Source of the DNA: Bacteroidia bacterium
GTDB lineage: Bacteria; Bacteroidota; Bacteroidia; J057; JAIXKT01
Direction: 5' to 3'
DNA: 64,000 nucleotides
Assembly: GCA_026932145.1 (NCBI GenBank)
Contig: JAIXKT010000054.1
Span: 124,001 to 188,000 of the forward strand
How positions within the stretch are numbered: position 1 is the stretch's first letter; the number at the start of each line of letters is the position of its first letter. Below, piece after piece: positions 16,501 to 25,989 of the stretch. The translations under genes were made by a program, and so were the position numbers. The notes below the pieces were generated by a model. The model saw only the letters and a list, made by a program, of their open reading frames with translations, was not told the origin of the DNA and did no database searches.

Positions 16501-19376
16501 TCCATTAAGACACTGTTAAAATAAATATCTGTACTCCGTACCGAAGACAATGAAATACAAGCAGATAAGGTGTTAGAGCCAGTGAAACCGCCCCCAATCA
16601 TATTGTTCACAATTTTAGCTCTACCGATAGAACTATTATTTCCTAAACTGATAACAATTCCTTGGTGTGTAACGTCCGTAATTTTATTTCCTTCGATAAC
16701 AAAATCTTGGTTTACATTACTGAAATCAATGGCTTTACCACTACTGCTGGGTTGAAAGGTACTCAATTTCATTTGGCAGTTCCGTATCACGGGAGCATTT
16801 GCATATTGTATTCCCACACAAACAACGTTAGCACTATCTAACACACAGTTTGATATAAGTAATTGATTTGCAGGGTTAGAAGAATTACCATTAAATCTTA
16901 TATTGTAGTTTCCACCGATAATTCTACTGTTTAGTAGCTGAATATTGTTACCAAAAGTTCCTGTTGAAGTGGCCGAATTACCAGTTCCGCCCCCAAAAAC
17001 AACAATATTACTGGAGTTTGTGGAATTAGCTGGTGCTCGAAGTGTGCAATTTTTAATGATAATACTATCAGAACTTAATGCAAATTGAAAGTTAAACCCT
17101 TGGTTAGAAACGTTTTCTATGGTCATGTTTTCAAATCGTAAGTATTTAGCATTTTCCATCCGAATAATTGCCGGTGTATTTGGGGTAGCGGCATTGACTC
17201 CAAAACGAATAATAGATTTATTCCGATGCAAACCTCTAAAGGTAATCGTATTAACTGCTGAAGCACCCGGTAAGGCCGGTATTACAAATTGCTCTGTAAA
17301 ACTCACTGAATCAACTGAAAACACAACAGGGCCAACGATTCCACAGGCAATCATTTTTTGGACAGCACTGTTAAATGTAGTGAAGTTATTTGGGCCTGAA
17401 AGAAGCGGGCTAATGGTATAGTTTCCGCTAAGTCCGGTACAAAATGAAAATGTTAGCGTATCATTGGTTATGTCATTATCGGGATAAACACCGTTTGGTC
17501 TGCGTGCCCATACTTTTAAAGTATAATCTCCGCTAAGGGGAATATTAACGGGTGCAGCAAAGGTATGATTTCCGTTACCTAAGGAAACAATTGAGCCATT
17601 AAATGTTTCTAATATGGTTGATAAAACCCCGCCGGAACTATTCAATAACTGAAATCCTACATCAGCAGTTGTTATGGTTGAGGCACCTATATTTCCCATT
17701 TGAAATACTAATGTGTTATTTCCCACAACAAAAGATGCTGGCGAAGCAATGGCATTGGCACTAACATCTGTACCGGTAATAGGAGAAATCATAACGCCAT
17801 AATCCTCCGTTTCTCCATAGGAATAGGTACCGCAAGGCTGGATGCTGGTAGGAGTACTCGATTCACTGACAATGACACGTAGCCGAGTAAGTCCCAAAGA
17901 GGACGTTGGAGGTATTGTTATCTGAATGGTGTGTGCAGTGCCATTGTGAGGAGTTGTGGTAGGGCCTGCATTCATAATGCGCTCACCGGCATCGTTGAAA
18001 TCACCATCACGATTCCAGTCAATAAAGGCTGCCGCAGAGCGCTGATAAAACCCTCCACAGGATCCTGAGCCTACTTTTAATTTATAAGTTAGCCCTTGCT
18101 TTACAAAACAAACAAGATTAGTAAAGTCTGTGTATTTGGCACAAACCCCTGGCGTTCGGCTGGCAATATTCGCAAAAACAACACTATCTACCTCTGTATC
18201 AAAAGATGATGACGCTGTTGAATTACAATAAATTGGTGCTACATCAATGTAATTTACTTTAATGAGAGAATCACAGCCGGCTGAATTACACACAACTAAT
18301 TTCACTGTCTTTAAGCCGGAAGTACCGTAAGAGTAAGTCGGATTCTGGGTAGTTCTATCAACAGTTCCGTTGTTATCCATATCCCAAGACCATTGGGTTG
18401 GCCCTCCGGTAGATGAATCCGTAAACGTTACAGTTTGCCCAATGAGTACACTGGTAGGTACAGCTTTAAAGTAAGGTGTGGGAGGAGAAGGCGGGTTAAT
18501 AATATTGATGGAAGCTGTAGCCGTATCATTTTCTCCGCAGTTACTGGCTATAAAGCGTATGACATAGTTTCCGGGAGCTGAAAAAATATTTGTTGCATCC
18601 GCTGTGGTAGCATCAATAGTACCATCACTGGTAAAATCCCAGTAATAGGTTGTGCCCCCAAAAACTCCTGTTGAAGTATTAGTAAAACTTACTGGAGAGC
18701 CTACAAAACCAGTGGTAGGTCCTGTGAAAGAGGCGTTTGGGGCGATAGATCCGGTTTGCCGGAAGAATCGGATATTTGGGCGATTTGTAGATGCAGTACG
18801 GGGGTAGTTACCGGTACAAATATCCAGAGCGTCATCTGCGGTGTAGCGTGTGGGGGTGCCAGCTAAACCAGTTGTCCATTCCGTAGAAGCATTGAACGTA
18901 CCGATACCCGGAACATTGAAACAAACTTCTACAACGATATTAGAGATTCCGTCCCAGCAAATTGGATTAGAGAGGGTGTACATATTCCAACCCATAATGG
19001 GAGTAATATTTACCGGACCATAAGCAGTGGTTAAGCCGGTAAAAAGAGCTGCGGGAACGTCATTTTGGCTGGTTGTGCCGGTTTTGATGCTAAAGGCATT
19101 TAGAGTCCCTACGTTATTAAGAGCCGTAACATTAAAGCCCAATTGGGTAAGCTGGCCGGCACTCATACCGGCGGCCAGAAGTTCTGGTGCACGATACACA
19201 AATTGGTGGCGTGCGCCAAAAAAACTATTTCCGTACGGAGCCGGATAAGTGGCGTTATTATTGGAGGCCGTGCCGGTACCAATCACAAAAAATTGTGCCT
19301 CTACGGTAAACCTCCCCACAAACCCCAAGAGCACAGTCAAAAATAATGCGCTGATAAATTTTATTTGTCGTTGCAT
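13590..19376 (-). CDS. Giant multidomain secreted protein with T9SS type A sorting domain
   Basis: 1928 residues. Order, with approximate residues: signal peptide 1-27 (cleavage after VEA); two PKD-like domains 212-380 (YYWDFTSDGTID, WSWDMDNNGTVD); a GEVED domain 385-530 (FIDWNRDGDFNDAGER, YGETEDYG); a CARDB-like domain 535-650; a right-handed beta-helix region 660-1090, rich in short Asn/Ser/Gly turns; a second CARDB-like domain to 1205; a jelly-roll/MAM-like region 1212-1400; five Ig-like repeats of about 70 residues 1405-1760 (each with a YxWS-type core and GxYxV end); a third PKD at 1762-1838; and the sorting domain 1845-1928 (LRLYPNPASDFV). Probably exported by T9SS and displayed as an adhesin or matrix protein. 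An insertion sequence ends 81 nt upstream of the start. Confidence 0.9.
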   Translation of the reverse strand: MQRQIKFISALFLTVLLGFVGRFTVEAQFFVIGTGTASNNNATYPAPYGNSFFGARHQFVYRAPELLAAGMSAGQLTQLGFNVTALNNVGTLNAFSIKTGTTSQNDVPAALFTGLTTAYGPVNITPIMGWNMYTLSNPICWDGISNIVVEVCFNVPGIGTFNASTEWTTGLAGTPTRYTADDALDICTGNYPRTASTNRPNIRFFRQTGSIAPNASFTGPTTGFVGSPVSFTNTSTGVFGGTTYYWDFTSDGTIDATTADATNIFSAPGNYVIRFIASNCGENDTATASINIINPPSPPTPYFKAVPTSVLIGQTVTFTDSSTGGPTQWSWDMDNNGTVDRTTQNPTYSYGTSGLKTVKLVVCNSAGCDSLIKVNYIDVAPIYCNSTASSSFDTEVDSVVFANIASRTPGVCAKYTDFTNLVCFVKQGLTYKLKVGSGSCGGFYQRSAAAFIDWNRDGDFNDAGERIMNAGPTTTPHNGTAHTIQITIPPTSSLGLTRLRVIVSESSTPTSIQPCGTYSYGETEDYGVMISPITGTDVSANAIASPASFVVGNNTLVFQMGNIGASTITTADVGFQLLNSSGGVLSTILETFNGSIVSLGNGNHTFAAPVNIPLSGDYTLKVWARRPNGVYPDNDITNDTLTFSFCTGLSGNYTISPLLSGPNNFTTFNSAVQKMIACGIVGPVVFSVDSVSFTEQFVIPALPGASAVNTITFRGLHRNKSIIRFGVNAATPNTPAIIRMENAKYLRFENMTIENVSNQGFNFQFALSSDSIIIKNCTLRAPANSTNSSNIVVFGGGTGNSATSTGTFGNNIQLLNSRIIGGNYNIRFNGNSSNPANQLLISNCVLDSANVVCVGIQYANAPVIRNCQMKLSTFQPSSSGKAIDFSNVNQDFVIEGNKITDVTHQGIVISLGNNSSIGRAKIVNNMIGGGFTGSNTLSACISLSSVRSTDIYFNSVLMDNSSNGRGIAVLSGCLTLNIVNNSFVYNGGFGGVAFDASATSGITTMNYNNFYASPGSTFARFAGLNYNTLAAIQGAFAGQNANSKIGNPNYYSNRNLHFYGSQLDNSGTPIAGITTDIDGQTRNATTPDIGADEKSIFSNDLAVLQLLTPISSPCALTSCEQVKIKILNTGTNPASGFNVGYQIGSGAFVTENVGSLTINPGQTVDYTFSTANCANLSTPNYYFFKIFTALGSDQDRFNDTLIADPVQSGLTVKTYPYKEDFEIGFGGWSSGGTNSSWAYGTPQKTSIMGAGSGYFCWVTGGVGTGSYNGSEQSYVISPCFDLSSLVDPVVGLKVFWDAEFGWDGAVLQATTNNGATWKLIGAFGDPGNWYNGNSINSNPGNQTTSPKVGWTGSIAAGSSSGRWVFARNQLTSLIGQSSVKFRIAFSSDASINYDGIAFDDFVVKERPKVNLGADTTICKGAGYTLNAGTFARYKWSTGDTTPTVIPKISGRYTVKVTDSDGFEAADTVMITVSAPVADAGKDTTVCPGTQVSLNALQSPGVTYLWSTSQTTPNITVSDSGSYILAVQNSFGCIIKDTVLVKWEPIPVIPLGADTSFCAGGYMLLNAGGNVENSTYIWSNGVTTQAQIVTASGTYSVEVITPAGCTQRDTIVLTTYPAPIINLGPDIVGCSSSIDVTLNATFPGNNTYSWSTGANSPTIRVTNPGIYFVTVTNPLGCSSSDTILVGVNSVPLVELGPDIVVCEPTVTLDAGNLATNYLWSNGHTGNQLVVTRSGRYFVQASNTLGCISLDTVNVTINDPIYAGISAPDTVYVNMPAQFADASIPLADSWQWSFGDNRPGSTNQNPTHTYIFTGTYTTRLVVTKNTCSDTITKTIVVVNQPVNIADNLEAKLRLYPNPASDFVVIEADWSYPTEATVIIRDLTGREMFYEKLPKSQSHKTQLSLNSLPRGLYLLELVAPNKRIVTKLMLN

Positions 19377-19457
19377 AGCAGAATATACTAAAACACTAAA
19401 AAAGTCGGGAAAATTACAACTAATTCTTGAATTTGGTTAAAAATATTGCTCCACTTA

Positions 19458-20344
19458 GAGGTTGTTTAAAATTTATTTTTTTATTCTGTTAAGCATAATT
19501 CTAATCATAGCTAAGTGCACAAAGCTTGTACTGCATTCGGGGTGGAATTCATAGTCATTAACCAATCTTCGTTGAAAACCAAGCCATCCAAAAGTTCGTT
19601 CAACTATCCATCTCTTGGGTAAGACATTAAATCCACTAATTCCTGCCACTTTTTTTACAATTTCCAAAGTGTAATTCAAACTTTTTAAAATCCATTCAGC
19701 TAAGTTACCGGTATAACCTTGATCTGCCAATATTTTTGTCAATCTAGGGTACTTATATCTTAATTCTTCAAGAACATATTTAGCTCCTTCTCTGTCCTGA
19801 ATATCAGCGTTATGAATCACAATAGCTATAATAAATCCGAATGTGTCAGTAATAATATGTCTTTTTCTTCCTTTAATTTTCTTGTTTCCGTCATAACCGT
19901 TTGATAACGAGAAAGAACAAGTTTTAACAGTTTGACTATCAATTAATCCAAGACTTGGTGAAACATGTTTTCCTTTTTCCTTTCTTAACTTATCACGCAA
20001 AAAATCATGTATTTCTTCAATAAGCCCTTCTGCTGTCCATTTTCTGAAATAATAATAAACGAGTTGCCACTTAGGGAAATCTTTAGGCAGCAATCTCCAT
20101 TGAACACCAGTTTTGGTGATGTACAATAATGCGTCTACAATACATCTTAAAGGATGCTTTCTTTTCCTGTTATCATTTACTATTTTTTCAATAGCTTCGT
20201 ACTGAATATCAGTTAGGTTGGTTGGGTAGGCTTTCATACTTGCTTAATTATCTGATTAATAATCAGCAATATACAAATAAATATGTATTTAACCATGTGA
20301 TATTAAATAATTTAACAATTTTTACACCATTTTTAAACAACCTC
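19458..20344 (-). mobile_element. Complete IS5-family insertion sequence (IS1031-like group)
   Basis: 887 bp. The ends are inverted repeats GAGGTTGTTTAAAA at 19458-19471 and its complement at 20331-20344. The element is flanked by direct TTA repeats at 19455-19457 and 20345-20347, matching the 3-bp TNA target duplication known for the IS1031 group. It contains a single transposase gene that fills almost the whole element. Intact ends, target duplication and ORF suggest a recent and potentially active insertion. Confidence 0.88.
19473..20237 (-). CDS. IS5-family transposase
   Basis: 254 residues in one frame. The N-terminal part (LTDIQYEAIEKIV, GVQWRLLPKDFPKWQLVYYY) is the DUF4096-like DNA-binding region of this group. 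The DDE catalytic residues are visible at GLIDSQTVKT, KILADQGYTG and the C-terminal RWIVERTFGWLG with the glutamate. No frameshift is needed, unlike many relatives that use two overlapping frames. The ATG at 20237 lies 107 nt inside the right end of the element. Confidence 0.92.
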   Translation of the reverse strand: MKAYPTNLTDIQYEAIEKIVNDNRKRKHPLRCIVDALLYITKTGVQWRLLPKDFPKWQLVYYYFRKWTAEGLIEEIHDFLRDKLRKEKGKHVSPSLGLIDSQTVKTCSFSLSNGYDGNKKIKGRKRHIITDTFGFIIAIVIHNADIQDREGAKYVLEELRYKYPRLTKILADQGYTGNLAEWILKSLNYTLEIVKKVAGISGFNVLPKRWIVERTFGWLGFQRRLVNDYEFHPECSTSFVHLAMIRIMLNRIKK

Positions 20345-20364
20345 TTAGCCAAATATGCAATATT

Positions 20365-21102
20365 TTAGGATCTAAGAAGTAGCTCTTCAAAGGTAAAAAT
20401 ACCTTCTTGGGAAATTATTTTTTCTGCTGCCAAAACGCTCCCTAATGCAAAACCATTACGGTTATGAGCGTCATGGCGGATTTCTATGGTATCTATTTCT
20501 GAGGTAAAGCCTACTATATGCGTTCCGGGAATTTCCCCGGCACGTGTAAAAGAAATACTTAACTCCGTATCCATAGGTGCTCGATTGGCTAAAATCGAGT
20601 TTCCTGATAAGGAAGATTTTTGCGGAAGAATATCCAGTAAATCTTGGGCAATTGTTTGGCCGGTTCCGCTTGGGCCATCTAATTTATGACGATGATGCCT
20701 CTCTTCTATAAAACAATCATATTGAGGCTGCTTGGCCATTAGTTGCGCTAAGTGGCGAATGGTATGCCTAAATAGTAATGCTCCTACACTAAAATTTGAG
20801 GCCCACACCAATGAACCTTTTTTTTGTGTAACCAACTGAGTTATCTGATGCAGGGAATTTTGCCAGCCGGTAGTACCCTCTACCAATGGTATTCCTAAGT
20901 CAATGATTTTTTGAATGTTTCCGATACATACTTCGGGGGTAGAGAACTGAATGGCTACCGAAACCTCTGCTCTTGGGAAATCAGCAATAGTTTGTAAACT
21001 GTGGGCGGGATCTACAATAGCTACTATTTCGTGCCCACGTTCAGCAGCAATAGCGGCTATTTTTTGCCCCATTTTCCCGTAACCGACTAATGCAATTTTC
21101 AT
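20365..21102 (-). CDS. dapB: 4-hydroxy-tetrahydrodipicolinate reductase
   Basis: 245 residues; an NAD(P)H-dependent step in lysine/diaminopimelate synthesis. The Rossmann motif is VGYGKMGQKIA at residues 6-16; the substrate site EERHHRHKLDGPSGTG (from 133) holds the paired histidines and catalytic lysine. The ATG overlaps the stop codon of the dihydropyrimidinase gene (TAATG arrangement), so the two are translated from one transcript. The IS5-family element lies 20 nt past the stop codon. Confidence 0.95.
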   Translation of the reverse strand: MKIALVGYGKMGQKIAAIAAERGHEIVAIVDPAHSLQTIADFPRAEVSVAIQFSTPEVCIGNIQKIIDLGIPLVEGTTGWQNSLHQITQLVTQKKGSLVWASNFSVGALLFRHTIRHLAQLMAKQPQYDCFIEERHHRHKLDGPSGTGQTIAQDLLDILPQKSSLSGNSILANRAPMDTELSISFTRAGEIPGTHIVGFTSEIDTIEIRHDAHNRNGFALGSVLAAEKIISQEGIFTFEELLLRS

Positions 21103-22469
21103 TATCTGCGTTTCAGATATTTTCCGTATCCTCGATGTGCTAAAAATTCGTTATTTTGAACAACTACTTGGCCTCTTAAAATAACTGTTTCACATTTTCC
21201 GGTAACTTCAACTCCTTCATAAGCAGAATAATCCACATTCATGTGGTGTGTTTTTGCCGAAATAATATGCTTTGTATTGGGGTTAAATAAAACTATATCA
21301 GCATCACTGCCAATGGCTAACGTTCCTTTTCGAGGATAGAGTTCAAATATTTTGGCTGCATTGGTTGCACTGAGAGCCACAAACTCCTGTAAAGTAATTC
21401 GTTTTTTGGCTACTCCTTCTGAAAACAGTAGTTCTATGCGGTGTTCTATAGCGGGGTGCCCGTTCGGTATTTTGGAAAAGTCTTTTTCACCAAGCAGTTT
21501 TTTATCCCATGTAAAGGGACAATGGTCTGTTGCTACAACCTGTACAAGCCCTTGCTTGATTCCTGCCCACAGTGCTTCTTGGTCTTTCTTTTCCCGTAGT
21601 GGAGGCGACATCACCCATTTTGCAGACTCAAAACCTTTATCATACAAAGAAGCATCAAGCATTAGGTATTGAATGCAGGTTTCTGCGAATATTTTTTGGT
21701 TTCGGAATGTTGCTTTTCGCACACGGTTGAGCGCACCTTCACAAGTCATGTGCACAATGTAGCCTTGCGTATCGGTGTAGTAGGTCATATCTGCGAACCG
21801 TCCGGAGGCTTCTGCTTCGGTAATTTCTGGCTGTGATAAGTAATGATACAAGGGAGAAAGTTTTCCTTCAGAGCGAAATTTAGCCACTAAGTAATCTATC
21901 ATATCGCCATTGGTGGCATGAACGGTTACTAAGGCATTATGAGGTTTGATTAACTGCATGAGCCCGGTCATTTGGCGATCGTCAATCATCAGCGCACCTT
22001 TGTAAGCCATAAAGGTTTTGAAAGATGTTATTCCTTCTTTTTGAATTAAATCGGGGATTTCATTGGCTGTTTCTGGGTTAAAGTCTGTAACGGCAATATG
22101 GAAGGAGTAGTCGCCTACTACGTTATTTTTGGCGCGATTTTGCCATGCGTGATAGGCTTCATGAAGTGGCCTGCCTTGTGTTTGCAGCACAAAATCAATG
22201 ACAGTAGTAGTACCTCCGAATAAAGCGGCACGGGTTCCGGTGTAATAGTCATCACTGGAAAAAGTTCCCATAAAAGGCATTTCTAAGTGAACGTGGGGGT
22301 CTATTCCGCCCGGAATCACATAAAGTCCGTTAGCATCTATCGTCTGTGTAGCAGAATACGGTAAATCTTTGCCAATAGCGGCAATATGTTCTCCAACGAT
22401 ATAAATATCTGCGAAAAAATCAGCTTCTGCTGTAACAATGCGCCCATTCCGAATCAAAATACTATCCAT
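21102..22469 (-). CDS. Dihydropyrimidinase (D-hydantoinase type)
   Basis: 455 residues of the cyclic amidohydrolase superfamily, which opens dihydrouracil and hydantoin rings using two metals. Metal-site motifs are complete: GGIDPHVHLE, the carboxylated lysine in SFKTFMAYKG, VHATNGD, HMTCEGAL, and VATDHCPF with the catalytic Asp. These residues separate it from dihydropyrimidinase-related proteins that lack catalysis. It is cotranscribed with dapB, an unusual partner; no other pyrimidine-degradation gene is adjacent. Confidence 0.9.
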   Translation of the reverse strand: MDSILIRNGRIVTAEADFFADIYIVGEHIAAIGKDLPYSATQTIDANGLYVIPGGIDPHVHLEMPFMGTFSSDDYYTGTRAALFGGTTTVIDFVLQTQGRPLHEAYHAWQNRAKNNVVGDYSFHIAVTDFNPETANEIPDLIQKEGITSFKTFMAYKGALMIDDRQMTGLMQLIKPHNALVTVHATNGDMIDYLVAKFRSEGKLSPLYHYLSQPEITEAEASGRFADMTYYTDTQGYIVHMTCEGALNRVRKATFRNQKIFAETCIQYLMLDASLYDKGFESAKWVMSPPLREKKDQEALWAGIKQGLVQVVATDHCPFTWDKKLLGEKDFSKIPNGHPAIEHRIELLFSEGVAKKRITLQEFVALSATNAAKIFELYPRKGTLAIGSDADIVLFNPNTKHIISAKTHHMNVDYSAYEGVEVTGKCETVILRGQVVVQNNEFLAHRGYGKYLKRR

Positions 22470-22490
22470 AGCTTACCGGTATTGTATGCA

Positions 22491-22498
22491 CAAATCTA
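22491..22498 (-). promoter_or_regulatory. Candidate -7 element TAGATTTG for dihydropyrimidinase-dapB
   Basis: Exact TAnnTTTG match on the minus strand, 21 nt before the ATG at 22469, predicting a leader of about 18 nt. Confidence 0.5.
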
Positions 22499-22517
22499 CG
22501 AGATTTTGTTAATACTA

Positions 22518-23585
22518 TTACCTTTGACGAAGTTCTTGTGCGGCTTCTTGTGCGTCTTTCCAGTTTGGCTTTAACTGTAATGCTTTTTCATACAAAGACA
22601 ATGCCTGTGAATAATCTTGAAAATGCTCATAAATAGATGCTTGCATAAAGTAAGCGCGTTCATCTTTGGGGTCTAATTGGCTTACCCGCCGGAAATCTAA
22701 TAACGCTTGGTTAAATTCCTGCAACATGAAAAAAGCGTACCCACGTTGATAAAATGCTTTGGTGAAATTTGTATCCGCCATGATGGCTGTTTCGTATTCA
22801 TCAATACTTAACCGGACAAATGTTTCTCGCTCGTGGGATTTGCTGTTCGGCGTGCGAAGTGCTTCCCACAGATAATAATTTCCAACATTGTATTTCCCCA
22901 AAGGATGATTTGGATTTTGACGCAATAATCGTTTGTTTAGAGCTAACCCTTGTTGAAAGTTTTTTTCTTTATAAAGTAGTAATTCAAAATAGGCACCAAT
23001 TGTTTTTGAATACAAACTATCTAAGGTTAAGGAATGCTCGTAGTTTTGCTTAGCAGCCGGAAGCTGATTTAGCTTGTCGTAAGCAAAGCCTTTGGCAAAA
23101 GGGTAGGCGGGGTCAAGAGAGTCTCTTTGGATGGCTAAGTCATACCATTTGAGTGATTCTTTGGGTTTATTTTGAAGCATATAGATATTCCCGATTTGGT
23201 AATATGTTTCGGGATTATCTGATTTTAGTTCGACGGCCTTTTGGAAATCAGCCATACCGAAGTCATTGTGCTGCCACACATATTGGCAAAAGCCCCGAAA
23301 ATAAAAGTAATCGGCTTGGGTGGAGTCTAATAAAACTGCTTGTTGAATATCATTCCAGGTGCGGGCAGAGTCATTGGTGCGGTAGTAAGCCATTGCCCGT
23401 TCGTAGTAGGTATTTGCGTTATTCGGGTTTTTTTTGATTTGTTCGTTCAAGCCTTCTACATATTTTTGCCAATTTATCTTTGTAGAATCTTGATTTTCAT
23501 TTATTTGTTCTTTTTTTGTGGATGATGTTTGGCAGGCTTCCCACAATAAACAGATGATTAGAATCCACAGGGGATGCCGTTTCAT
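22518..23585 (-). CDS. TPR-repeat lipoprotein
   Basis: 355 residues from the ATG at 23585. The start overlaps the cysS stop by ATGA, which fixes it; a start four codons upstream is less natural. Residues 1-17 form a signal peptide ending in a lipobox-like LLWEAC with Cys18 as lipidation site. The rest is tetratricopeptide repeats (for example NNANTYYERAMAYYRTNDS and DERAYFMQASIYEHFQDYS), a scaffold for protein contacts, probably periplasmic. No enzymatic motif was seen. Confidence 0.8.
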   Translation of the reverse strand: MKRHPLWILIICLLWEACQTSSTKKEQINENQDSTKINWQKYVEGLNEQIKKNPNNANTYYERAMAYYRTNDSARTWNDIQQAVLLDSTQADYFYFRGFCQYVWQHNDFGMADFQKAVELKSDNPETYYQIGNIYMLQNKPKESLKWYDLAIQRDSLDPAYPFAKGFAYDKLNQLPAAKQNYEHSLTLDSLYSKTIGAYFELLLYKEKNFQQGLALNKRLLRQNPNHPLGKYNVGNYYLWEALRTPNSKSHERETFVRLSIDEYETAIMADTNFTKAFYQRGYAFFMLQEFNQALLDFRRVSQLDPKDERAYFMQASIYEHFQDYSQALSLYEKALQLKPNWKDAQEAAQELRQR

Positions 23586-25066
23586 AGGAGTTCCCAAGTA
23601 GTGGTATTGTTGCCGTCTTTGAGTAAAATTCCGGCTTCTTTCAATTTATCGCGTATATTATCGGAGGTTTTGAAGTCTTTTTGGGAGCGTGCCTGTTGGC
23701 GGATTTCTATTAAAAGGTTCATCGCCGCAGATAGAGATTGGGTATTTGTATTTTGCTGAAAATCAGGTTGTATTCCTAAAACTTCGCTGAGAAAAATATT
23801 CATTGTTTCCTGAAACTCTTGTAAATCCTGTGGGGAGATAGTTTCTACACCTTGCTGTATTGCATGAATCCAAGATACGGCTTCAAAAATGTGTGCTATG
23901 GCAATGGCTGTGTTTAAGTCATCATACAATGCTGAAAGCAAATTTTCTTGAAGTTGCTTGATGTTGAGGGTAGAGTTTGGGGCAGTTGGTAAATTAGGGA
24001 GTAATTTCCATGCAGTTTGGATCCGTTTAAGGGCTTTTTCGGAGGCTATAAGTGCTTCATTACTAAAGTCTAAAGTGCTTCTGTAATGTGCTTGAAGGAT
24101 AAAAAAGCGGATAGTTTGCGGGGAATAGGATTGTGATAAGAGGGTATGCTTTCCGGTATAAAATTCATCTAAGGTGATGAAGTTGCCGAGAGATTTTCCC
24201 ATTTTTTTGCCGCTGATGGTTATCATATTGCAATGCAGCCAAAATTTAGCTTCGTTTGAAGGAGGGTGAGGGTGCGAGCAAGCATTAGCTTGGGCAATTT
24301 CGGCTTCATGGTGCGGAAACAGCAGGTCTATACCACCTGCATGAATATCAAACTGATTTCCTAAGTATTTGGTACTCATTGCAGTACACTCTATATGCCA
24401 TCCGGGGAATCCAATACTCCAGGGAGATTCCCAGCGCATCAGGTGTTCTGGTTCTGCGCGCTTCCATAGTGCAAAATCGCTTAGATGCCGTTTTTCACTT
24501 CCTCCGGCTAATTCCCGAGTGCCGCTCATCAGGTCATCTAATTCCCGCCCAGAAAGTAACCCGTAAGCATAATGCGCCGCATATTTCGGAACATCCAAAT
24601 AAACAGAACCATTTACTTCATAAGCAAAACCATTGTCTAAGATACTCTTTATCAGCTTGATTTGCTCCGGAATGTGGCCGGTAGCACGCGGTTCAATGCT
24701 TGGGCGCAAAACATTTAAGGAATCAATGAACTTATGGTAGCGGTCAATGTAGTATTGTGCAACCTCCATAGGTTCTAATTGTTCCAGCTTTGCTTTCTGG
24801 CCAATCTTGTCTTCGCCGCTATCAGCATCTCCTACCAAATGACCAACATCAGTGATGTTTCGCACATAGCGCACCCGATAACCTAAATATTTCAAAAAAC
24901 GAAATAATATATCAAAGCATATTGCCGGCCTTGCATGACCCAAATGAGGGTCTCCGTAAACAGTAGGGCCACATAAATATATCCCAACAAACGGGCTGTT
25001 TATCGGGGTAAATTTTTCCTTTTGCTTGGTTAAAGAATTGTATAGAAATAAAGGATGATTTATCAC
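23582..25066 (-). CDS. cysS: Cysteinyl-tRNA synthetase
   Basis: 494 residues, class I synthetase. The HIGH motif is HLGH at residues 41-44 after the zinc ligand Cys32; other zinc-site motifs are GWHIECTAM (Cys227) and PHHEAEIAQ (His252 region). The KMSKS loop is KKMGKS at 287-292. It lies 2 nt after the LRR-protein gene and overlaps the TPR lipoprotein gene by 4 nt, so all three form one translation-coupled unit. Confidence 0.97.
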   Translation of the reverse strand: MINHPLFLYNSLTKQKEKFTPINSPFVGIYLCGPTVYGDPHLGHARPAICFDILFRFLKYLGYRVRYVRNITDVGHLVGDADSGEDKIGQKAKLEQLEPMEVAQYYIDRYHKFIDSLNVLRPSIEPRATGHIPEQIKLIKSILDNGFAYEVNGSVYLDVPKYAAHYAYGLLSGRELDDLMSGTRELAGGSEKRHLSDFALWKRAEPEHLMRWESPWSIGFPGWHIECTAMSTKYLGNQFDIHAGGIDLLFPHHEAEIAQANACSHPHPPSNEAKFWLHCNMITISGKKMGKSLGNFITLDEFYTGKHTLLSQSYSPQTIRFFILQAHYRSTLDFSNEALIASEKALKRIQTAWKLLPNLPTAPNSTLNIKQLQENLLSALYDDLNTAIAIAHIFEAVSWIHAIQQGVETISPQDLQEFQETMNIFLSEVLGIQPDFQQNTNTQSLSAAMNLLIEIRQQARSQKDFKTSDNIRDKLKEAGILLKDGNNTTTWELL

Positions 25067-25068
25067 GG

Positions 25069-25920
25069 CTAAAAGATAACTTTAGTCTGTGGAAGCATTT
25101 GCCGTAACTGCTCAATAGCAGTTTTTTCTATTGGGTTGTTTTTTAGGTTAAGTTCTTTTAGGTGAGATAAACCTTTTAAATCTGAGGGAAGGGAGGAAAT
25201 TTGGTTGTTACGAAGGTTTAATACTTCAAGTTTTTCAAGTTTTGCTAAAAAGATTGGGAACGTTGTGAGTTGATTGTAAGCCACATTTAAGATGCTGAGG
25301 TTATGTAGTTTTTGTAACGTTTCCGGAAGTTTAGTAAGACGGTTAGAGGCAATATTGAGGTTCTCTAAGTTAGTCAGATTTCCAAACTCATCAGGGAGTT
25401 CTTTAACGCCGCTAAGGTGTAAATCACAATAACGCAGGCTTTTAAGTGCGCCAAATTCCGGTGGCAAGTAAGAAAGTTCGTTCCAGCTTAGGTCAAGCCA
25501 AGTGAGTTTTGTTAAATTAGATATATTGGAGGGAACTTTGGGGATTTTATTACTACTAAGATTTAGGTAGTTTAAACTAATACATTCGGCTAATGCCGGC
25601 GGGAAATCTTCAATTTTATTTTTTTGTGCATAAAAATATTGTAGTTCTTTTAGATTACGGATATTTTTAGGGAGCATTGAAATTTTGTTGTTACTGATGT
25701 CTAACCATTGTAATTTTTGTAAAATGCCAATTTCGGAAACTAACCACGTAAGTTCGTGGTAGCTTAGGTCCAATTTGTAAATTAAAGTCGGCTGGGCTAA
25801 GGCATCTTTAACCCGCTGGCAGGTTGGCATTTTCTTCAATTGCTCTTCGGAAAGAAGCTGCCCGCTTACAACGTTATTCAACAGTAGAAATACCCCAAGG
25901 AACGATAACAGACGAATCAT
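25069..25920 (-). CDS. Exported leucine-rich-repeat protein
   Basis: 283 residues. A signal peptide (FLGVFLLLNNVVSG) is followed by about nine leucine-rich repeats of 23 residues with the pattern LxxLxxLxLxxNxLxxLPxx, as in NLENLNIASNRLTKLPETL and LEVLNLRNNQISSLPSDL. Such domains form a curved protein-binding surface. No other domain is visible, so the partner is unknown. It is the first gene of the unit with cysS. Confidence 0.85.
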   Translation of the reverse strand: MIRLLSFLGVFLLLNNVVSGQLLSEEQLKKMPTCQRVKDALAQPTLIYKLDLSYHELTWLVSEIGILQKLQWLDISNNKISMLPKNIRNLKELQYFYAQKNKIEDFPPALAECISLNYLNLSSNKIPKVPSNISNLTKLTWLDLSWNELSYLPPEFGALKSLRYCDLHLSGVKELPDEFGNLTNLENLNIASNRLTKLPETLQKLHNLSILNVAYNQLTTFPIFLAKLEKLEVLNLRNNQISSLPSDLKGLSHLKELNLKNNPIEKTAIEQLRQMLPQTKVIF

Positions 25921-25989
25921 TCGGCAAAATTGATGAAAATTAATAGACTACTGTCTATAAACTGCGATGTTATGCTAAAATTACAGTAA

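Noticed and set aside
13590-19376. Plus-strand frames (for example 15265-15558, 17119-17421) inside the giant gene
   Set aside because: They are antisense shadows of a continuous 1928-codon gene with clear domains and have no independent family signal.
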